Notes under the pieces: model-generated
Databases searched by the model: none
What the model was told of the DNA's origin: nothing
Seen by the model: the letters and a program-made list of their open reading frames with translations, nothing else
Made by a program: the position numbers and the translations under genes
Source: Hanleya hanleyi
Lineage: Eukaryota > Mollusca > Polyplacophora > Lepidopleurida > Hanleyidae
Assembly (NCBI GenBank): GCA_036873755.1
Contig: JAVTVY010020316.1
Span: 1-64,000 of the forward strand
Length of the DNA stretch: 64,000 nucleotides
Direction of reading: 5' to 3'
In this document: in pieces, positions 1 to 14,300 of the stretch
Layout: the number at the start of each line of letters is the position of its first letter
How positions within the stretch are numbered: the first letter of the stretch is position 1

Positions 1-1420
1 ACAGGTAGAGCAAAGACAGTGCTATCCAATCACACGGTTTCACCAGAGCAACAATCAGTGAAAATGATTACCCTGTATGTGGTGCTATGCCTGAATGAGC
101 ATGCATCGAATGTAAGACAGTAGCATTTCTATAAATTGCAAAACAGATTATTAAAGACAAGATTTTATTCAATAACGAGCAAATCGTATCCGGTAGAGCA
201 AGACGGTGCCATCCAATCACACGGTTTGACCAGAGAAGCAATCAGTGAATATGATTACCGTGTAAGTGGTGCTATGCATTAACCCTGTCAGGCCTGGTGG
301 CCATAATGGCCCCCCTCCTATCAAACTTTCTCTCCCATCTCCGGAGCGACAACAAAATGAAAGCAGATTTTTTAGTTCGTCATATTTGGGTCATTTACAA
401 CGTATTTGCATACCCCCTGAGCAGAGGATCATGGGTAAATCCAAGATGGCGGCCTTGTGAGGTACCAGAAAATTGACGTTTTCTTTCTTTTTCTTCAAAC
501 TTTCTGCTTTTCCTCGCGGAAAAGTGGGTAAAAATGATTTTATTTCACATTGGACTGTTATTTACTAATTTGTCATGCAGTTTTCGCAAGGAAAATACAT
601 AAATAAAAAAATCAAAGAATCTGACCGAAAATGACCACCATATTGGATTTACCCATGATCTGTACGTTCAAAATGACCCCAATATGACAAACTAAAATGT
701 CTGCTTTTCCTTTTGTTCTCGCTCCGGAGATAGGAGAGAAGTTTGGAAGGAGGGACCATAATGGCCCTCCAGGCCTGACAGGGTTAACGCATAGCACCAC
801 CTGCACGGTAATCATATTCACCGATTGCTGCCCTGGCCAAACCGTGTGATTGGATAGCAATGTATTTGCTTATACCGGCTAGGATTTGTTCGTTATTGAA
901 TAAAATCTGTGTTTGCTGATCTGCTTTGCAATTTATGGAAATGCTTCTGGCTTACATTCAATGCATGCTCATTCAGGCATAGCACCACCTACAGGGTAAT
1001 CATTTTCACTGATTGTTGCTCTGGTCAAACCGTGTGTTTGGATAGCACTGTTTTTGCTCTAACTGTTAGGATTTGTTCGTTACTGAATAAAATCTGTCTT
1101 TGATAATCTGTTTTGCAATTTATGGAAATGCTACTGTCTTACATTCAACGCATGCTCATTCAGGCATAGCACCACCTACAGGGTAATCAATTTCTCCGAT
1201 TGTTGCTATGGTCAAACCGTGTGATTGGATAGGACTATGTTTGCTCTACTTGTTAGGATCTGTTCATGATTGAATAAAATCTGTCTTCGATACTCTGTTT
1301 TGCAATTTTTGAAATGCGACCGTCTTGCATTGAATCCATGCGCATTCAGGCATAGCACCACGTACAGGGTAATCGTTTTCACTGGTTGTTGCGCTGGTCA
1401 AACTGATGCTCTGTGAGAAA
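1..1420. repeat. Inverted array of ~180-bp repeats (foldback-like), cut by the left edge
   Basis: Units of about 180-187 bp carry 'caatcagtgaaaatgatta', 'tagcaccac' and a 'ttattgaataaaat' stretch. They occur in one orientation at 1-270 and in the opposite orientation at about 790-1420 (at least four units). The core is also inverted: 'taaccctgtcaggcctgg' near 280 is mirrored near 770-790, so the centre is near 534. This architecture fits a foldback or Mutator-like non-autonomous element. The left end lies outside the window, so no target duplication can be tested. No coding content was recognised. Confidence 0.75.
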
Positions 1421-2160
1421 TCTCGTTGCAATCGCTTAACTATCTTAGAAAATATTAACCAATGTTTAGAGGGGAACTTACTTTTGTTGAGGTGTTTATG
1501 TTAAAGGATTAAGTATACTTGATGTCGTTTTACTCTTATATGGCATTGAATTACTTTTGAAGGAAACATAATTGTTTCTCGAGGATTGAATCTACATATT
1601 TGATGATTCTCTACTTTTCCTCGTCGGGACCTCAATGGCCGCATTAGCTCATTGGTGATATACGAAAAGGTGTTCACGAAAACGTAATAAGAACAATGAA
1701 CTTTCTCACGGCTGTAAATACCTAATGTACAGGTGGATTGTTTCCCGTTAGTAATACACGATGAGATATAGTCGCAGAATCAACAGGAACAGAATTAGAT
1801 AGTGATCACATCGGATAATGAGGACTGTGGGTTCCTTCAGCTGGCGATCTGAACGAACGTAATAGTGTAGAGAACTATTGCAAGTATTGCATGTCTAAAG
1901 TTCACTCAGAGGCGTGGAGGTGGAATACGGAATACTGCGTACCAGAGTGACACATTCTTGATTTCTTTGTATTCTTGCCAGAAAGTCGAAAATCTTGCAG
2001 TAAAATCTTACAGTTCCTTCGCTCATCGCTGAACAATTATGTCCTTAATTATGGATATTTCCTCGGAAAGTCCACGTGGATATAACTGTCGCATCGCATC
2101 TTGTGGATACTGACCATTATGTCGTCCAGTTCGAGCTCAAAATTCTCTATATCAACTTAC
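1421..2160. other. Unassigned intronic sequence
   Basis: No repeat, RNA gene or exon was recognised. I looked on the minus strand for the next metalloprotease exon, the one that should carry the HExxH zinc motif, and did not find it. It probably lies beyond the left edge. Confidence 0.4.
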
Positions 2161-2330
2161 TTGGTGAACAGCATGGCATGGTCGTTGGGTGGTAAAGCAT
2201 TCACGGTATTTTGCTGCTCCACCCAAGTTCTAAAGTCGGCCAGAGCGACGCTTGAGTCCACCCATGGGCGCGCAGCTTCGACAGGGTTCGGTACACTATT
2301 GGCACTTGTCCACGTAGACACTGCTGGGTC
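2161..2330 (-). CDS. M12B metalloprotease exon 7 (catalytic domain)
   Basis: The acceptor is ctaccag before GAC and the donor is GTAAGT just after 2161. The exon is 170 nt, in phase 0 and out with two bases of a codon. It encodes the family-typical stretch ending NDHAMLFTK, which lies upstream of the zinc-binding helix in reprolysins. The following exon was not found in the window. Confidence 0.8.
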
Positions 2331-5300
2331 CTGGTAGAGATGTTGGGGTTTAACGGGATATAGGGATTTCTTATGCAAATGAGGATTGGATATTTCACAA
2401 TGTGAACTCAAGCTAAAAAGCTGACTTTGTACCACAATATTTCAAAAGCTGAAAGTCTAAACTAAAAATTACGTTATTGCTAACTTATAAAATTATAAGC
2501 ACAATAACAGTTTATTCCGAAAACAAAGGTTTATTCAGAAATATGGTTACCAGAGAACATGTTTCGAATGGCGTTATCCTGCAAATATGTGATGAAATTT
2601 GAAATACTGAATAACAAGTGTCCACGCCATTTATATACCGGTGAATAACAAGTGTCCACGCCATTCAGATACCGGTATACCAATTCCTAAGATAAAACGC
2701 TGGATTGCTGTGGTAAACAGATCTCACAAACTATTCTCAACCATGTCCCAAAAGTGGCGAACACGAAGTTCACGATGTTCACGGAATGCTCAAATTTCAG
2801 ATATTTATATGTGGAAAGAAGATATGCAATTATGCGTCTATTTGATTATCTATAGTTCACCATGTGGTATCTTCAAAGATCACTGCATATTTGAACCAAA
2901 CACGAAAAAAATGTTCAAAATGTAAAATGTCGACAATACATATGGTAATCACATACATGTATATCTCTCTTCACGCAAATGTGATTTCCCATTGGGGTTA
3001 GAATATCCCAAAGTTTGACACATCTTATATATCACACAATAATATATATAACTGTTAATTTGTTAGATCAAATTAATCACAATAATTTAATGCTAATACT
3101 TCAAAATACATGTAAGCTTGCACCTTAAAACTCAACAACAAAATTCTCACCGTCACGATCAGTAAGCCAGCGTACAGCACGTTAAAAGCCACGTCTGTTT
3201 CTACTATATTTTTATAACGTAGGTCGATCTGAAAAAAAATCAAAGTACTTAAAGTACTGATGTCGGGTTTACTTGCATCAGAGGGGTTTATTAGTCCCAT
3301 ATTTGTAATCATTTAAAGGAAGAAAGGTGGTGCTTGCTTTACATAGGGAATCGGCCTCAAGCTGTTCGGTTTGTAGGGCCAAACTTTCAAAGACAAAAAA
3401 TAATGCAGGACTGCAGATGCACGAAAACGGATTTATGGCGCACCAAATTGGTACATTGGCTTCTTTTCGTATTTTTATGCACTTGTCGGTGCAGATTTTC
3501 TCTTGTTATAAAAATAGGACACCTTTAACCAAAACCAATTTTAGCTATTTTGGACAACAAATAAGTCTAAATATGATTTTGGTTAAAGATGTCATAATTT
3601 CACAACAAGAGAAAATGTCGACTGTAAATGCACCGAAAAGTGCAAAATACGGCCGGTACGGCAGGTTTGAATCACTAAGTCATATTGAAATACCTATCAC
3701 CAGGCTTTATCCAAGCAAGAATAAAAATATAGAAACACTGCAAGTTTCTTACAAGGAAATGGTTAATCCCTTCTGGCATGTCAGGTGCGCACTGGTTAAA
3801 CTGCATTGCGATTTATAATAATTTTATTGCACTTCCCACTTCAATAAATGAAAAATAATGTGTATTTAAATGTAAATTCTATTTATTGCTCTCAATAGCG
3901 AGATTGGAGAAGAAATCAATCATTTTCTGCACTGGATGTGATGAAATTATTGGACACCTAATGTAGTCTTACCAGTGTACACATGAATGAAAAAAAACTC
4001 AAGACTTTTGTTTCATAGTTACTTGTAAGGCAGAAAAATACAGCATATTTAAAAAAATCGAAAATTTCTGGGCAATCAGCATGACCTCACCAAAGTCTGC
4101 ATAAGTTTGAATTTGAAACCAACAGGTAATGTGCACAGTTCAACAGCTGATTAAAGTTTCCAATTCTTCAACTCATAAGTTTTTCATACGGCCACGCGTA
4201 CGGTCGTGCACGGTATTGGTCGTCTCACCGTTCGAGGTAGAAGTTGAAGCTCGGGCGGGCATGGCAGTCTCATTTATTGTCGTTGTTGTCTCGGGTGTAG
4301 TAAATGCCGCATTGTCCATGTGTTGACCGTCCCTGATTTTTCCGTTCATGCGTAATTTGTGCCCTGTAGTTTTTGTATATGGCTCCTCAAAGTACCCTCG
4401 ACCAAATTGGACAGACCCACATTTGTTTGACACACCGTGCACGTGGCTGACCTCTCATCGTGACGGGAGAACCACAGTTTATAATCATCCAGTCTCAACT
4501 GTTTACATTCGCCCTAGGCTAAACTCCAAAGCAACGCGACCGTCCTCATCATTTCACAAAGAGAAAAACATGTCACTGCAATTTGACCAATGGTGGCAGT
4601 TCTGGATATGTAAATTAGTACAGATGTCAAGAGCGTGAGCCAATCAGCTGTCGACATTTTGACCTCGACCAATACACGTCACAAACTCTGAATAACTATT
4701 CAGCGGGAAAGAGTCACGAGCTTAGTTCAACCAATGGACTACACAAAATATGTAAATGAGCTGTCTGACCTCGTTCCAATCTGGCGAAATTCGGTCACCG
4801 GCAAATATGAATGCTTAAAGGGGCATCAAATGAGAACAGTCTCCGGGCAGGAGATCAAAACTACACATGTGCAGAAGAAAAAAGAAAAACTGAAGAGTGA
4901 TACTAATGTAGGGTTTACCCTTGGTAAACCCGACAAAAATGATAGACAGCATTCAGGTATGTACAGTATTAAACGCAACATTAAAAGGGTGTTAGAAAAT
5001 GATGCTGACTTACTGAAAAGATGCCGTATGATTGCACAGACAAATATACTGACTGTTTCTAAGAACCAAAAGTGATCCCTGTGATGATTTGTATCCCAGC
5101 CATGCTCTTTTGTAGCTGTTCATGTGGTCATCTTGAATGACATTACCATGCGGTCCAATACACCGGTGTTAGATACAACTATTTGTAATAGCCCTATCAA
5201 GTCATCCGTCGGAAAATGACGAGACCGTCAGATGGAAAACACGACCCGAATGAGAGAGCATTTATATAATCCAAGTTCGTATTCAGAACAAAGTACCTGT

Positions 5301-8300
5301 GAGGTCCGACACCAACCAAGAACAGAATAATATTTTCCTAAAATATTTTTGACATTTAAACATGTTTTGGGTTTTCTCATTACTTCCCTTACGTATTCAA
5401 AAATCCAAACATAACGAACATTCAACATGTGTGAATGTTTAACGTTTAACGCATGTCTGAACCCATCAAGTTTAGGTTATTAAAATATCCCATACCTCAT
5501 TACTTAAAATATGTATAAAAAGTGTAAACAAGGTGGCACTGATGTGTTCCAACATGTGTTAAACATTAAACAATTATATCTATACATTTTCGGAAATAAA
5601 CGTATGTTCTTTCTAACAACAGCTTGGCTTTGGTGTTGGCAATTTCAACGGCCATTATGTTGCGACCGGGGACTGTCTAATTCATTTTGATTGAAAACCA
5701 TTACTATTGAGGAAGTCCAGAGTTTAATTTTTCTTGTTCTGAGATATTATAATACAAGCTTTGAGGAGGACCTATGTGATCCAAGTTTTTACAATGGTTG
5801 TCCATGTAATTCTTCTGAAAGAAATGAAGCCTATGCTGACAATGATGCCCATATTGGTTGATGGTTTCAGGTATGTTTTGTTGGTATGAATATCTCGGTA
5901 CACAGATTAAAAGGGGTATGTTGTCAGTATGGTGACACCCAGTATGGACAGTCTATGGCGTGACCATCAGTGCTGTCTGGTGCTGCTCTCTAAAACTACT
6001 GATTACGTTGACTTTGATTCTCTGTGGTGTCTGTTACATCGACGAAGGCTTGTATATCTGTGGAGGCATTTGTGGAGTTGCGCGGTTCTTTGATGTTTTT
6101 GCCGGTCTTGGCTATTGATTCATTAGCATGAAGGACAGTGGCCGGTGGATATCTAGTTTTTTGGGGTGTACTCTTCTACCTGTAATGTACTTTCATTTGG
6201 GTTTGCTTCGGCTCCCTTCAGACCAGCTTTTTGACTGTATACCGAGGAGCACAGTGGTGATGGCGGGGCCTGCTTGAAAATGACTGTTGTGTAGATGAAT
6301 ATAGCATCTACGCTGGCGGAGGAATTGTCTGTGACAAGAGCTTCCGTTGACAATTCTTCTTTCCAGTCTCTCAAGCCTGGAATTTAGGCCTCCGAGTTGA
6401 AGTATTTCAATTACAACACATATAAGGGAAGTGGGAAGAGGTACCGACATACTGACTGCGTCACATGACTTCACAGAATAGTCTTCTGATTAACCTATTC
6501 TAAAGCACATACCAAGAATCTAACGATTCGTGATATGTGTTGCATCTCAGGTACGCTTCTATTGTACCTGTTCATGTGGCAACTTGGATGATATGACCAC
6601 ACGGCCCCTAGCACCGGCATAAGCGGTATTAGATACAAATCTAGAGAGCTATGATGGAAATGCTCTGACAACTCGTATACTGGTAATTGGTGAGCTGTTT
6701 CGCTGTGACAACTCGTACATTGGAGATTGGTGAGCTGAGCTCACAATCTTTAGATCAAATCCGATTTTTATTATAGGTTTGCATCAAATTCCGATTATTA
6801 TTGGTAATACACGCGATTGTTTCTCGGAGGTGGAGTCTGTTCTTTCTTCATAGCTGCCTGTTGTGGTCGTCTGCTGGGCATGATATTCGATGGTTGGTTC
6901 ACAATAGTTTTCTGAATTATCTAATTTATCGAACTTGGCAGATGATAGCTCGTAGCACTCATAGTGTAACCAAATGTTCCAGCCTTCATCCCAGATAGAA
7001 AAATCTTGAAAAAGCTGTTCTGGATTTAGGGAACCTGGCGTCACAGTATCGCACTCATCGGGTCTGGCTTGAGCAGTTGACAGATGTACTGTTTGTGGAT
7101 TAATATTGTCCGGTAGGAGGGGTTATCCATGGATAAAGGGTGTTTATTTCAGTTGGACGGTTTGCTGTCCTGTCAACGTGTGTTGTTCTGAGGCGCTGGT
7201 TTGCATCACATCACTGATTGCAATGACTTTTCTGAGCTCTGGGGACTACACTATGCGGTTCTTGATGTGAGATTACGACATTTCATTCGATCATATAACG
7301 TGAAGTTCTTATGTTCTCCTTGGTTTGTAGAAGGATTGGTATATGGTATGTCAAGTCCAGGGTTTTCAATAACAAAGTCAATAAAAGTGTTGGTCATTCG
7401 ATGTTATGATGATTGGTGTATGGTACATAGACTATGGATTCTAGAGAACTGCTTCCGGTGTTCGCAGGGTTTGATTTTAAGAGAATCTTCCATATAAGAT
7501 TACACTGAGTTCCATTTTAGAGTCATGTAAACATGTGGTATCTTGCGTTTGCGAGTATAGGTTGATCGCCTTATTGAAGAACTCCTATGCTGGTGCAGTA
7601 AGCTGGATTATCGAGATGGAGGATTTGAGGTCAACTGTCTATTGTCTGAATGCGGCCTCTAATTTCTTTCTAAAGATTGTGAAGCGCTTACCGGATTTGC
7701 TTGATTCGGGCTTTGGGACAGACTGTTTGGGGTACGACCGCAATACTTGAGGGTTAGAATTTAGATTAATCACCACAGTGTGGTTTTGAAAGTTCTCGAA
7801 TGAAAGAAAGAAGAGGTGATCCAACGGCTTTAGGAAAGAGGGTATATCACAGCTCTTCAGCAAATGTTAAAAAGTTCACGAGTCGGTATAACGGTATAAA
7901 TAAATCAATTTGCAAGAAAAATTAAAGTTCTTACACTGGCACTGGAAGAGAATATATTTTAATCAAGAGTGATGATCACGGTCTATTTTTGAAAGTATAC
8001 ACGTCAATATACTTACCCCATTCAACATGAATGCATAATATTGTTGTATGGATGCCTTGGCTTCAGCGTCTTTCATCGCTGGTGTCGATGCCACCGCTAA
8101 ATTATACCAACTGTAGAAACATAAAATAGATAAAGAAAAATGCCTGTTTAGCATTACTATGATTACATTTTCCGATATTTAATAGGAATATTATGTACTT
8201 AGTTTTTAGAAGCAAACATTAAGAAATGAATAAGAGATGTTATGTCTACAAATCTCTGTCTACAAATCTCTGTTACCAGAGCACCTGTTAAGTTTGAAGC

Positions 8301-11300
8301 GTTCACACTTCTCTGCCATCAAGTACTGTGACGATGCAGAAAATAGCCCACTTTGAAGAGGAAGAAAACGACGTTCAAGGGAACTCGAAAGAAATGTTTT
8401 TTTTTCGAAATCTAAAAGTCTCACATATTCACATATAGTGTGAAATTACAAATATTTGTATTTGCAAATTTAGCAGAAGCTGGTTTGGCTTCGACTTGTA
8501 AAATCTAAGTTTTTCGAAACATGTTTCCTAACATATAAAGCAGATACGAGCAGGAAATATTGACATGTCACAATGATTTATTTCCCGTAACTTGCTTAGT
8601 TGTAAGCTCCCATTGTTCCCACTTCACAAACTGAGTTCACAATGTTAATAAACAGCAAGAATTGGTTGGAGTACTACAAGATCAGTCCTACTGTCACTCA
8701 AAAGTTCAAGATGGCGACCAATATGAAGGCTGTATCTCCAAACTGATCTTTTACCACAACTTGTGACAAGTTTTCAGAATGTGTATGTAAATGCTATTTG
8801 TGGAACAGTGGGCAAACAGATGAACAAACATTTGTAACTCAAATTAAACAAGCCATGGCTTGAAAAATTCAAATTAGCAAACAGGAAGATTGAAGTTATA
8901 TGACACTTATATATTATATGTTGGCACGTGAACTGGAGAAGCCCAGCTGCAACCCCTTCGATTTGAAATATCTTCGTATCTTACAAACGAAACAGTGTTT
9001 CCGTTTGTTTGTATTACTGCCGCAGTCTTTGGCTAATTAACTTCGCAAGGAGCAGATGTACCGGTCCCTCAAACAGGTTTTGAAAATATGCAGCTACCGC
9101 CCATCAAAGGGCGAATATGCTGTCCAATGATTGTATGTACAAGTTGTAGGGAACCCCCCACTTCAATTATACGGTGAATGGGAAACAACTTCGCCAGGAT
9201 TTAGTCAAAAGTAAAAAATAACCTCGATAAAACGTTGAATTACCCGCGCTAAATTATCATCGATATGAAGACGTTTTCTCGATGTTGATTTAACGGAGAA
9301 TTGATAATGCCATATTTCCACCCGTCGAGAATATCTGGAGATATTCAATGTCGATACCAAGTTAATGTAGCCCTTCTTGCGGTAAATCAGCGTTAATATG
9401 CCAACGTTGAATCAACTCTGCCTCAAGATTGAATTATCAAATTGTCATCAAATTTCGATCCTGTTTCAACGTTGGTGCAAAAATCCTAAATGCAACGTCA
9501 ATGCAGGGATCATTTAATGACCGAAATCAGTGTTGATATGTCGACGCTGTCTTAACAACCGGCTATTGTGGTTATTTTGTCATCGAATTAAACCCACCGA
9601 GGTTGTTAAGCTGGACTGAAGTCGCAACGTGGAACCCAAATATACCATTGCAAGGTTGATCCACTTATAACCACCTCTTATCTATCGCTCCAATTTACAG
9701 CGCTTAAATTTTATAAAACTGCTTGCTGAAAACCGTAGAAACATTTTAACAAGGGGTAAATTTTTTGGTATGCATTAATAGTTTTTGTGTGTGAAGGTGA
9801 TTCCATTGGATATCACCTGTGCGGGCGTTATTCTTGGTTCAATATTTCCCTGGTCTGTAAATAATTAAAGCTATCGGTGTGTACCGTTTTGTGATTTCTG
9901 AGAATGCTATCGGTGCAAAGGACTTGGCTCGCTCTAGCGAGCTTATGGCCCCCATGCAAGACGTGTGGTTGGAAGGCCAAAAATGAAACATGATTAGCTT
10001 GAAAGAAATTGCTCAGTTATCATATAATCATATTTTGTTGTATGCTCAGAATAATTATGGAACATTGGCATAAGAAAATCTTAAAGTAGTGGATTTGTGC
10101 ACAATCGTTTATTTCTATATGAAAAGGGCATCCTTTACTCTCTGTAAACATATGCAGACAGTCCAGAACCAAATCTCGAGAAGAATTTATTGTCATTAAA
10201 ATTGAAGGATTTTTGTAAAATTACCAGTTTCAGCTCCACAGATTCAGGCACGTCGTGTTGTTCATTATACATAGTTATACAACCGTTTCATATTTAAGTG
10301 CCTCCTGTTGCGGATCTGTTGGTTTGAATTTGTGAAGCTGGGATGCATTTGTCCCTTGTTATAATCTGATCAAGCTTTTGAACAGCACTGTCCCGGGAAT
10401 AGATTGTTCGCCAGTCTTATTCTTGGGTATGAGATTCTAATCGACTTACCATCAGATGATATCGAATTAATCAAAGTAACGGAATCGAATCGAGCTTCAC
10501 AAATATCGTGAAGAATACAGAGGACAAATCGCACGTTGTAACAGCGTATTCTCTAATTCAGCCTACTACTGGCTATGACAGCAAACAACAAGTGTCGGAA
10601 CAAGGATGTTCAGTCTAAGGACGTTAACACCACCGACGTTTTTCCACATGATGGACCACTCATTGTCCTTGCATATGGAAGCCTTAGTTCGTACATTGAA
10701 AGTATAAGTTATCGTTGCGCTTTCAAATCCGTTACCTTGAATGCCTTTCATATACATGATTCTTGCGTCCATACATAATTTGTTTTACAACATAAAACAA
10801 ACTCAAATATCTACAATAATTAAACGCACTGTACTATGTTTTCAAACACACATGACATACGTAACCTTCTTTTTCGCGTCTCACAACTGATTGTCAGTTC
10901 AAGAGCTAGCAATAGACCCAATTTGGAGAGCTTGGAGCTCAAAGAATTATGGGCTTGAAGTTCAGACCTCAGACAGTTAAGACCCCAGAATATGAAGAGC
11001 AGTCCTCAAACTGTTAAGACCTCGGCGAATAAGAAACTTTCGAATACAGGAGTTCCGACGGAACCGAAAGTGACTATGTTGACCAGGATGAGCTGTTCCA
11101 ATTTTATGGTCCAAAAATAATGTGGAACAAACGCAACTGCAACAAGATAACTCTAAACCAAATTTGAGTCCGTTGACTCATTCTGATTTTATAGTTTAGC
11201 GATTTGGCTTCTATCGTTGATATCGTCATATCGAAATCTTCTGTTATGTTGATATGGAAACCGGTTATCGTGGTTGTTTTGTCATCGAATTAAACCTTAT

Positions 11301-14300
11301 GACACCGAAGTTGTTAAGCTGGACTTAAGTCGCAACGTGGAACCTAAATATACCATTACAAGGTTGATCCACTATATCAACGTTGAGATGTAGCAGATTT
11401 TTAGATTTCATATAATACATAGTGTGTAAGCTAACGACAATAATGAACAATTTTGGTTCTCAACCGGGAGTCTCGAAAAAACTCTGTGTGGCGAAATGAC
11501 GTTGATTGAACGGCGGGCCTCAACATTAATTCGACATTTTGATGTTATAACGTTGATTCAACGTCGGCCTATTTGTATCTAATACCGCTTATGGGGCTAG
11601 GGGCCGTGTGGTCATATCATCCAAGTTGCCACATGAACAGGTACAATAAAAGCGTACGTGAGATACAACACAAATCACGAATCGTTAGATTCTTGGTATG
11701 TGCTTTAAAATAGGTTAACCGAAAGACTATACTGTGAAGTCATGTGGCTCTGCCAGTATGTCGGCACCTCTTCCCACTTCCCTTATATGTGTTGTAATTT
11801 CAACGTTGACATTTGAGCGTTTTCTCAAAGTTGGCTATTTGTAAACTGGATTAATTTTCAACGTTTTTAATGTTGATTTTGTTAGTGTTTACTGTGCGTT
11901 GACATCCCAACGTTGAAATAACGTCGACATTTAAACGTTGATATAGTGTCCTCACCATGTCTGATGTTACATGTATATCACAGTTATTCCAATGTTTCTT
12001 AAAGCGACGTTAAATCGATTTCTTTCAACGTTGGTGCGACGTCATTGTTTCCGCTGAGCTGTGTGAGACAGAATGACGTTCGAACAATGGCGATTTTCCT
12101 GAATCTTAATCAAGAACTGTCATTCTTTCTCATGTGCAATTTTTTCCCACAGTGAAAGTTATTTTGGAATCCATAAATTAAATAGCAACAATATCCTACG
12201 AAAAACATACAGTCATTCCTTTTGCAATATGGGCTGCTAATGAGGAATTCTGAGACGTTAACTGGTACCTAAAGTATTTGCTATCTCCTTAGCATCTCTT
12301 TTTCCTCCTCCCCTGCATTTTACTCTTTGGGTTACTCGAAATACTGTCAATGTTTTGCAAGTAGATATTTAGTGCACAGACAAAATTCGATGGTGCCGTG
12401 TCTATTAATGTCAATACATTTTAATAGTATAACACGGCTATAGGTCTATTCGATGGAGTTCATTAAAATGTTCATAGAATCCTATTTTGTTGTATGCTCA
12501 TGATAATTATGAAACACTGGCATAAGAGAATCTTAAAGTAGTGGATTTGTGCACAATCATCTATTTCTAGATGAAAAGGGCACCCTTTACACTCCGTACA
12601 CATGTGCAGCCAACCCAGAACCAAATCTCGAGAAGAATTTATTTTTATTAAAATTGAAGGGTTTCCGTGAAATTACTAGTTTCAGCTCCACAGATTCAGG
12701 TACGTCGTGTTTTCCATTATACATAGTTATACAACCGTTTCATATTTAAGTGCCTCCTGTCGCGGATCTGTTGGTCTGAATTTGTGAAGCTGGGATGCAT
12801 TTGCCCCTTGTGATAATCTGATCAAGCTTTTGAACAGCGCTGTCCCGCGAATAGATTGTTCGCCAGTCTTATTCTTGGGTATGAGATTCTAATCGACTTA
12901 CCATCAGATGATATCGAATTAATCAAAGTAACGGAATCGAAGAAAGGAGCTTCACAAATATCGTGAAGAATACAGAGGACAAATCGCATGTTGTACCAGC
13001 GTATTCTCTTATCCGGTCTGCCACCGGCTATGACAGCACATAGCAAGTTTCGGAACAAGGATGGCCAGTCTAAGGACATCATAACCTACGACGTTTTTCT
13101 ACACGATGGTGGACCGCTCACTGTCCTTGCATATGGATGCCTTAGTTCGTACATTGAAACTGAAAGTTATCGTTACGTTTGCAAATCATTTACCTTGGTT
13201 GCCTTTCATATACATGATTTGTGTGTCCATACACAATTTGCTTTAAAACATAAAATAAATATCTATATAAATTAAACGGACTGTACAATGTTTTCAAACA
13301 CACATGCGTAACCTTTTTTCGTCCCTTCTGACGCATCTCCTATAATAAAGTCTCACGACTGTTTGTCCATTCCAGGGCTATCAAAAGACCACATTCGAAG
13401 AACTCGAAGCTCAGAGAGCTAGGGCTTGGAGTTCAGACCTCGGACAGTTAAGCGCTCAGAACATGGAGAGCAGTTCTCGAACTGTTAAGACATCGGGGAG
13501 TAAGAAACTTTCAAATACAGGAGTTCGGACGAAACCGAAAGCGACTCTGTTGACCCGGAAGAGCTGTTCTGATTTTATGGTCCAGAGGCAATGTGGAACA
13601 AACGCAATTGCAACAAGGTAACTCTATACCAAATTTGAGTCATTTGACTCATTCTGATTTTAAAGTTGCAACGGTTTGGCTTCTATCGCTGATATCGTCA
13701 TATCGAAATCTTCTGTTATGTTGCTATGGAAACCATTAAACTGATCGCAATATACCCAAATCCGAGAGGCTCGAAATGATGTATATCAAATTCGAAGTAT
13801 CTACTACGGTTAAACTCCTAGAGTGATTACGTCATGCTAACGTCGTCGTACGGACAGATGGGCAAACAGACAGCCAAACATCCAATCGGGCAGACGGATT
13901 GACGGTCCCATGACCCCATCCGGCAAATACCGGTGGGATAAAACAAAAAATAGGGTTACTCACAAGTCATACACCAAATTATCTGTTACCATCAGTAACT
14001 CAACGTTATATGTTAGTGCTGCTCGCTTCTGTCTTCTCGGGGGTTTGGGTCTGACTTTATCAGTATCATCATCGTCATCTATAGAGAAAACAAACCTTTG
14101 GGGAATGTAAACCCTCGCCCTTCAGTTCTAGATTAGAACTGTTCCCAAGACACATCCCGAAACGTATAAGATACGGAGCCCTGAAGGAGACAATCTACCC
14201 ACCCCAAAACACTTGTCTCCGGCACCTGTGGCTTCTGCTTATACATGTATTTCCCTATATAAAGGGTAATTTCCCCCTTTAAATTCAAATTCATCATGAT

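Noticed and set aside
3327..3818. 163-codon open frame
   Set aside because: Starts with GTG, no domain, intron-like composition, no second copy to test conservation.
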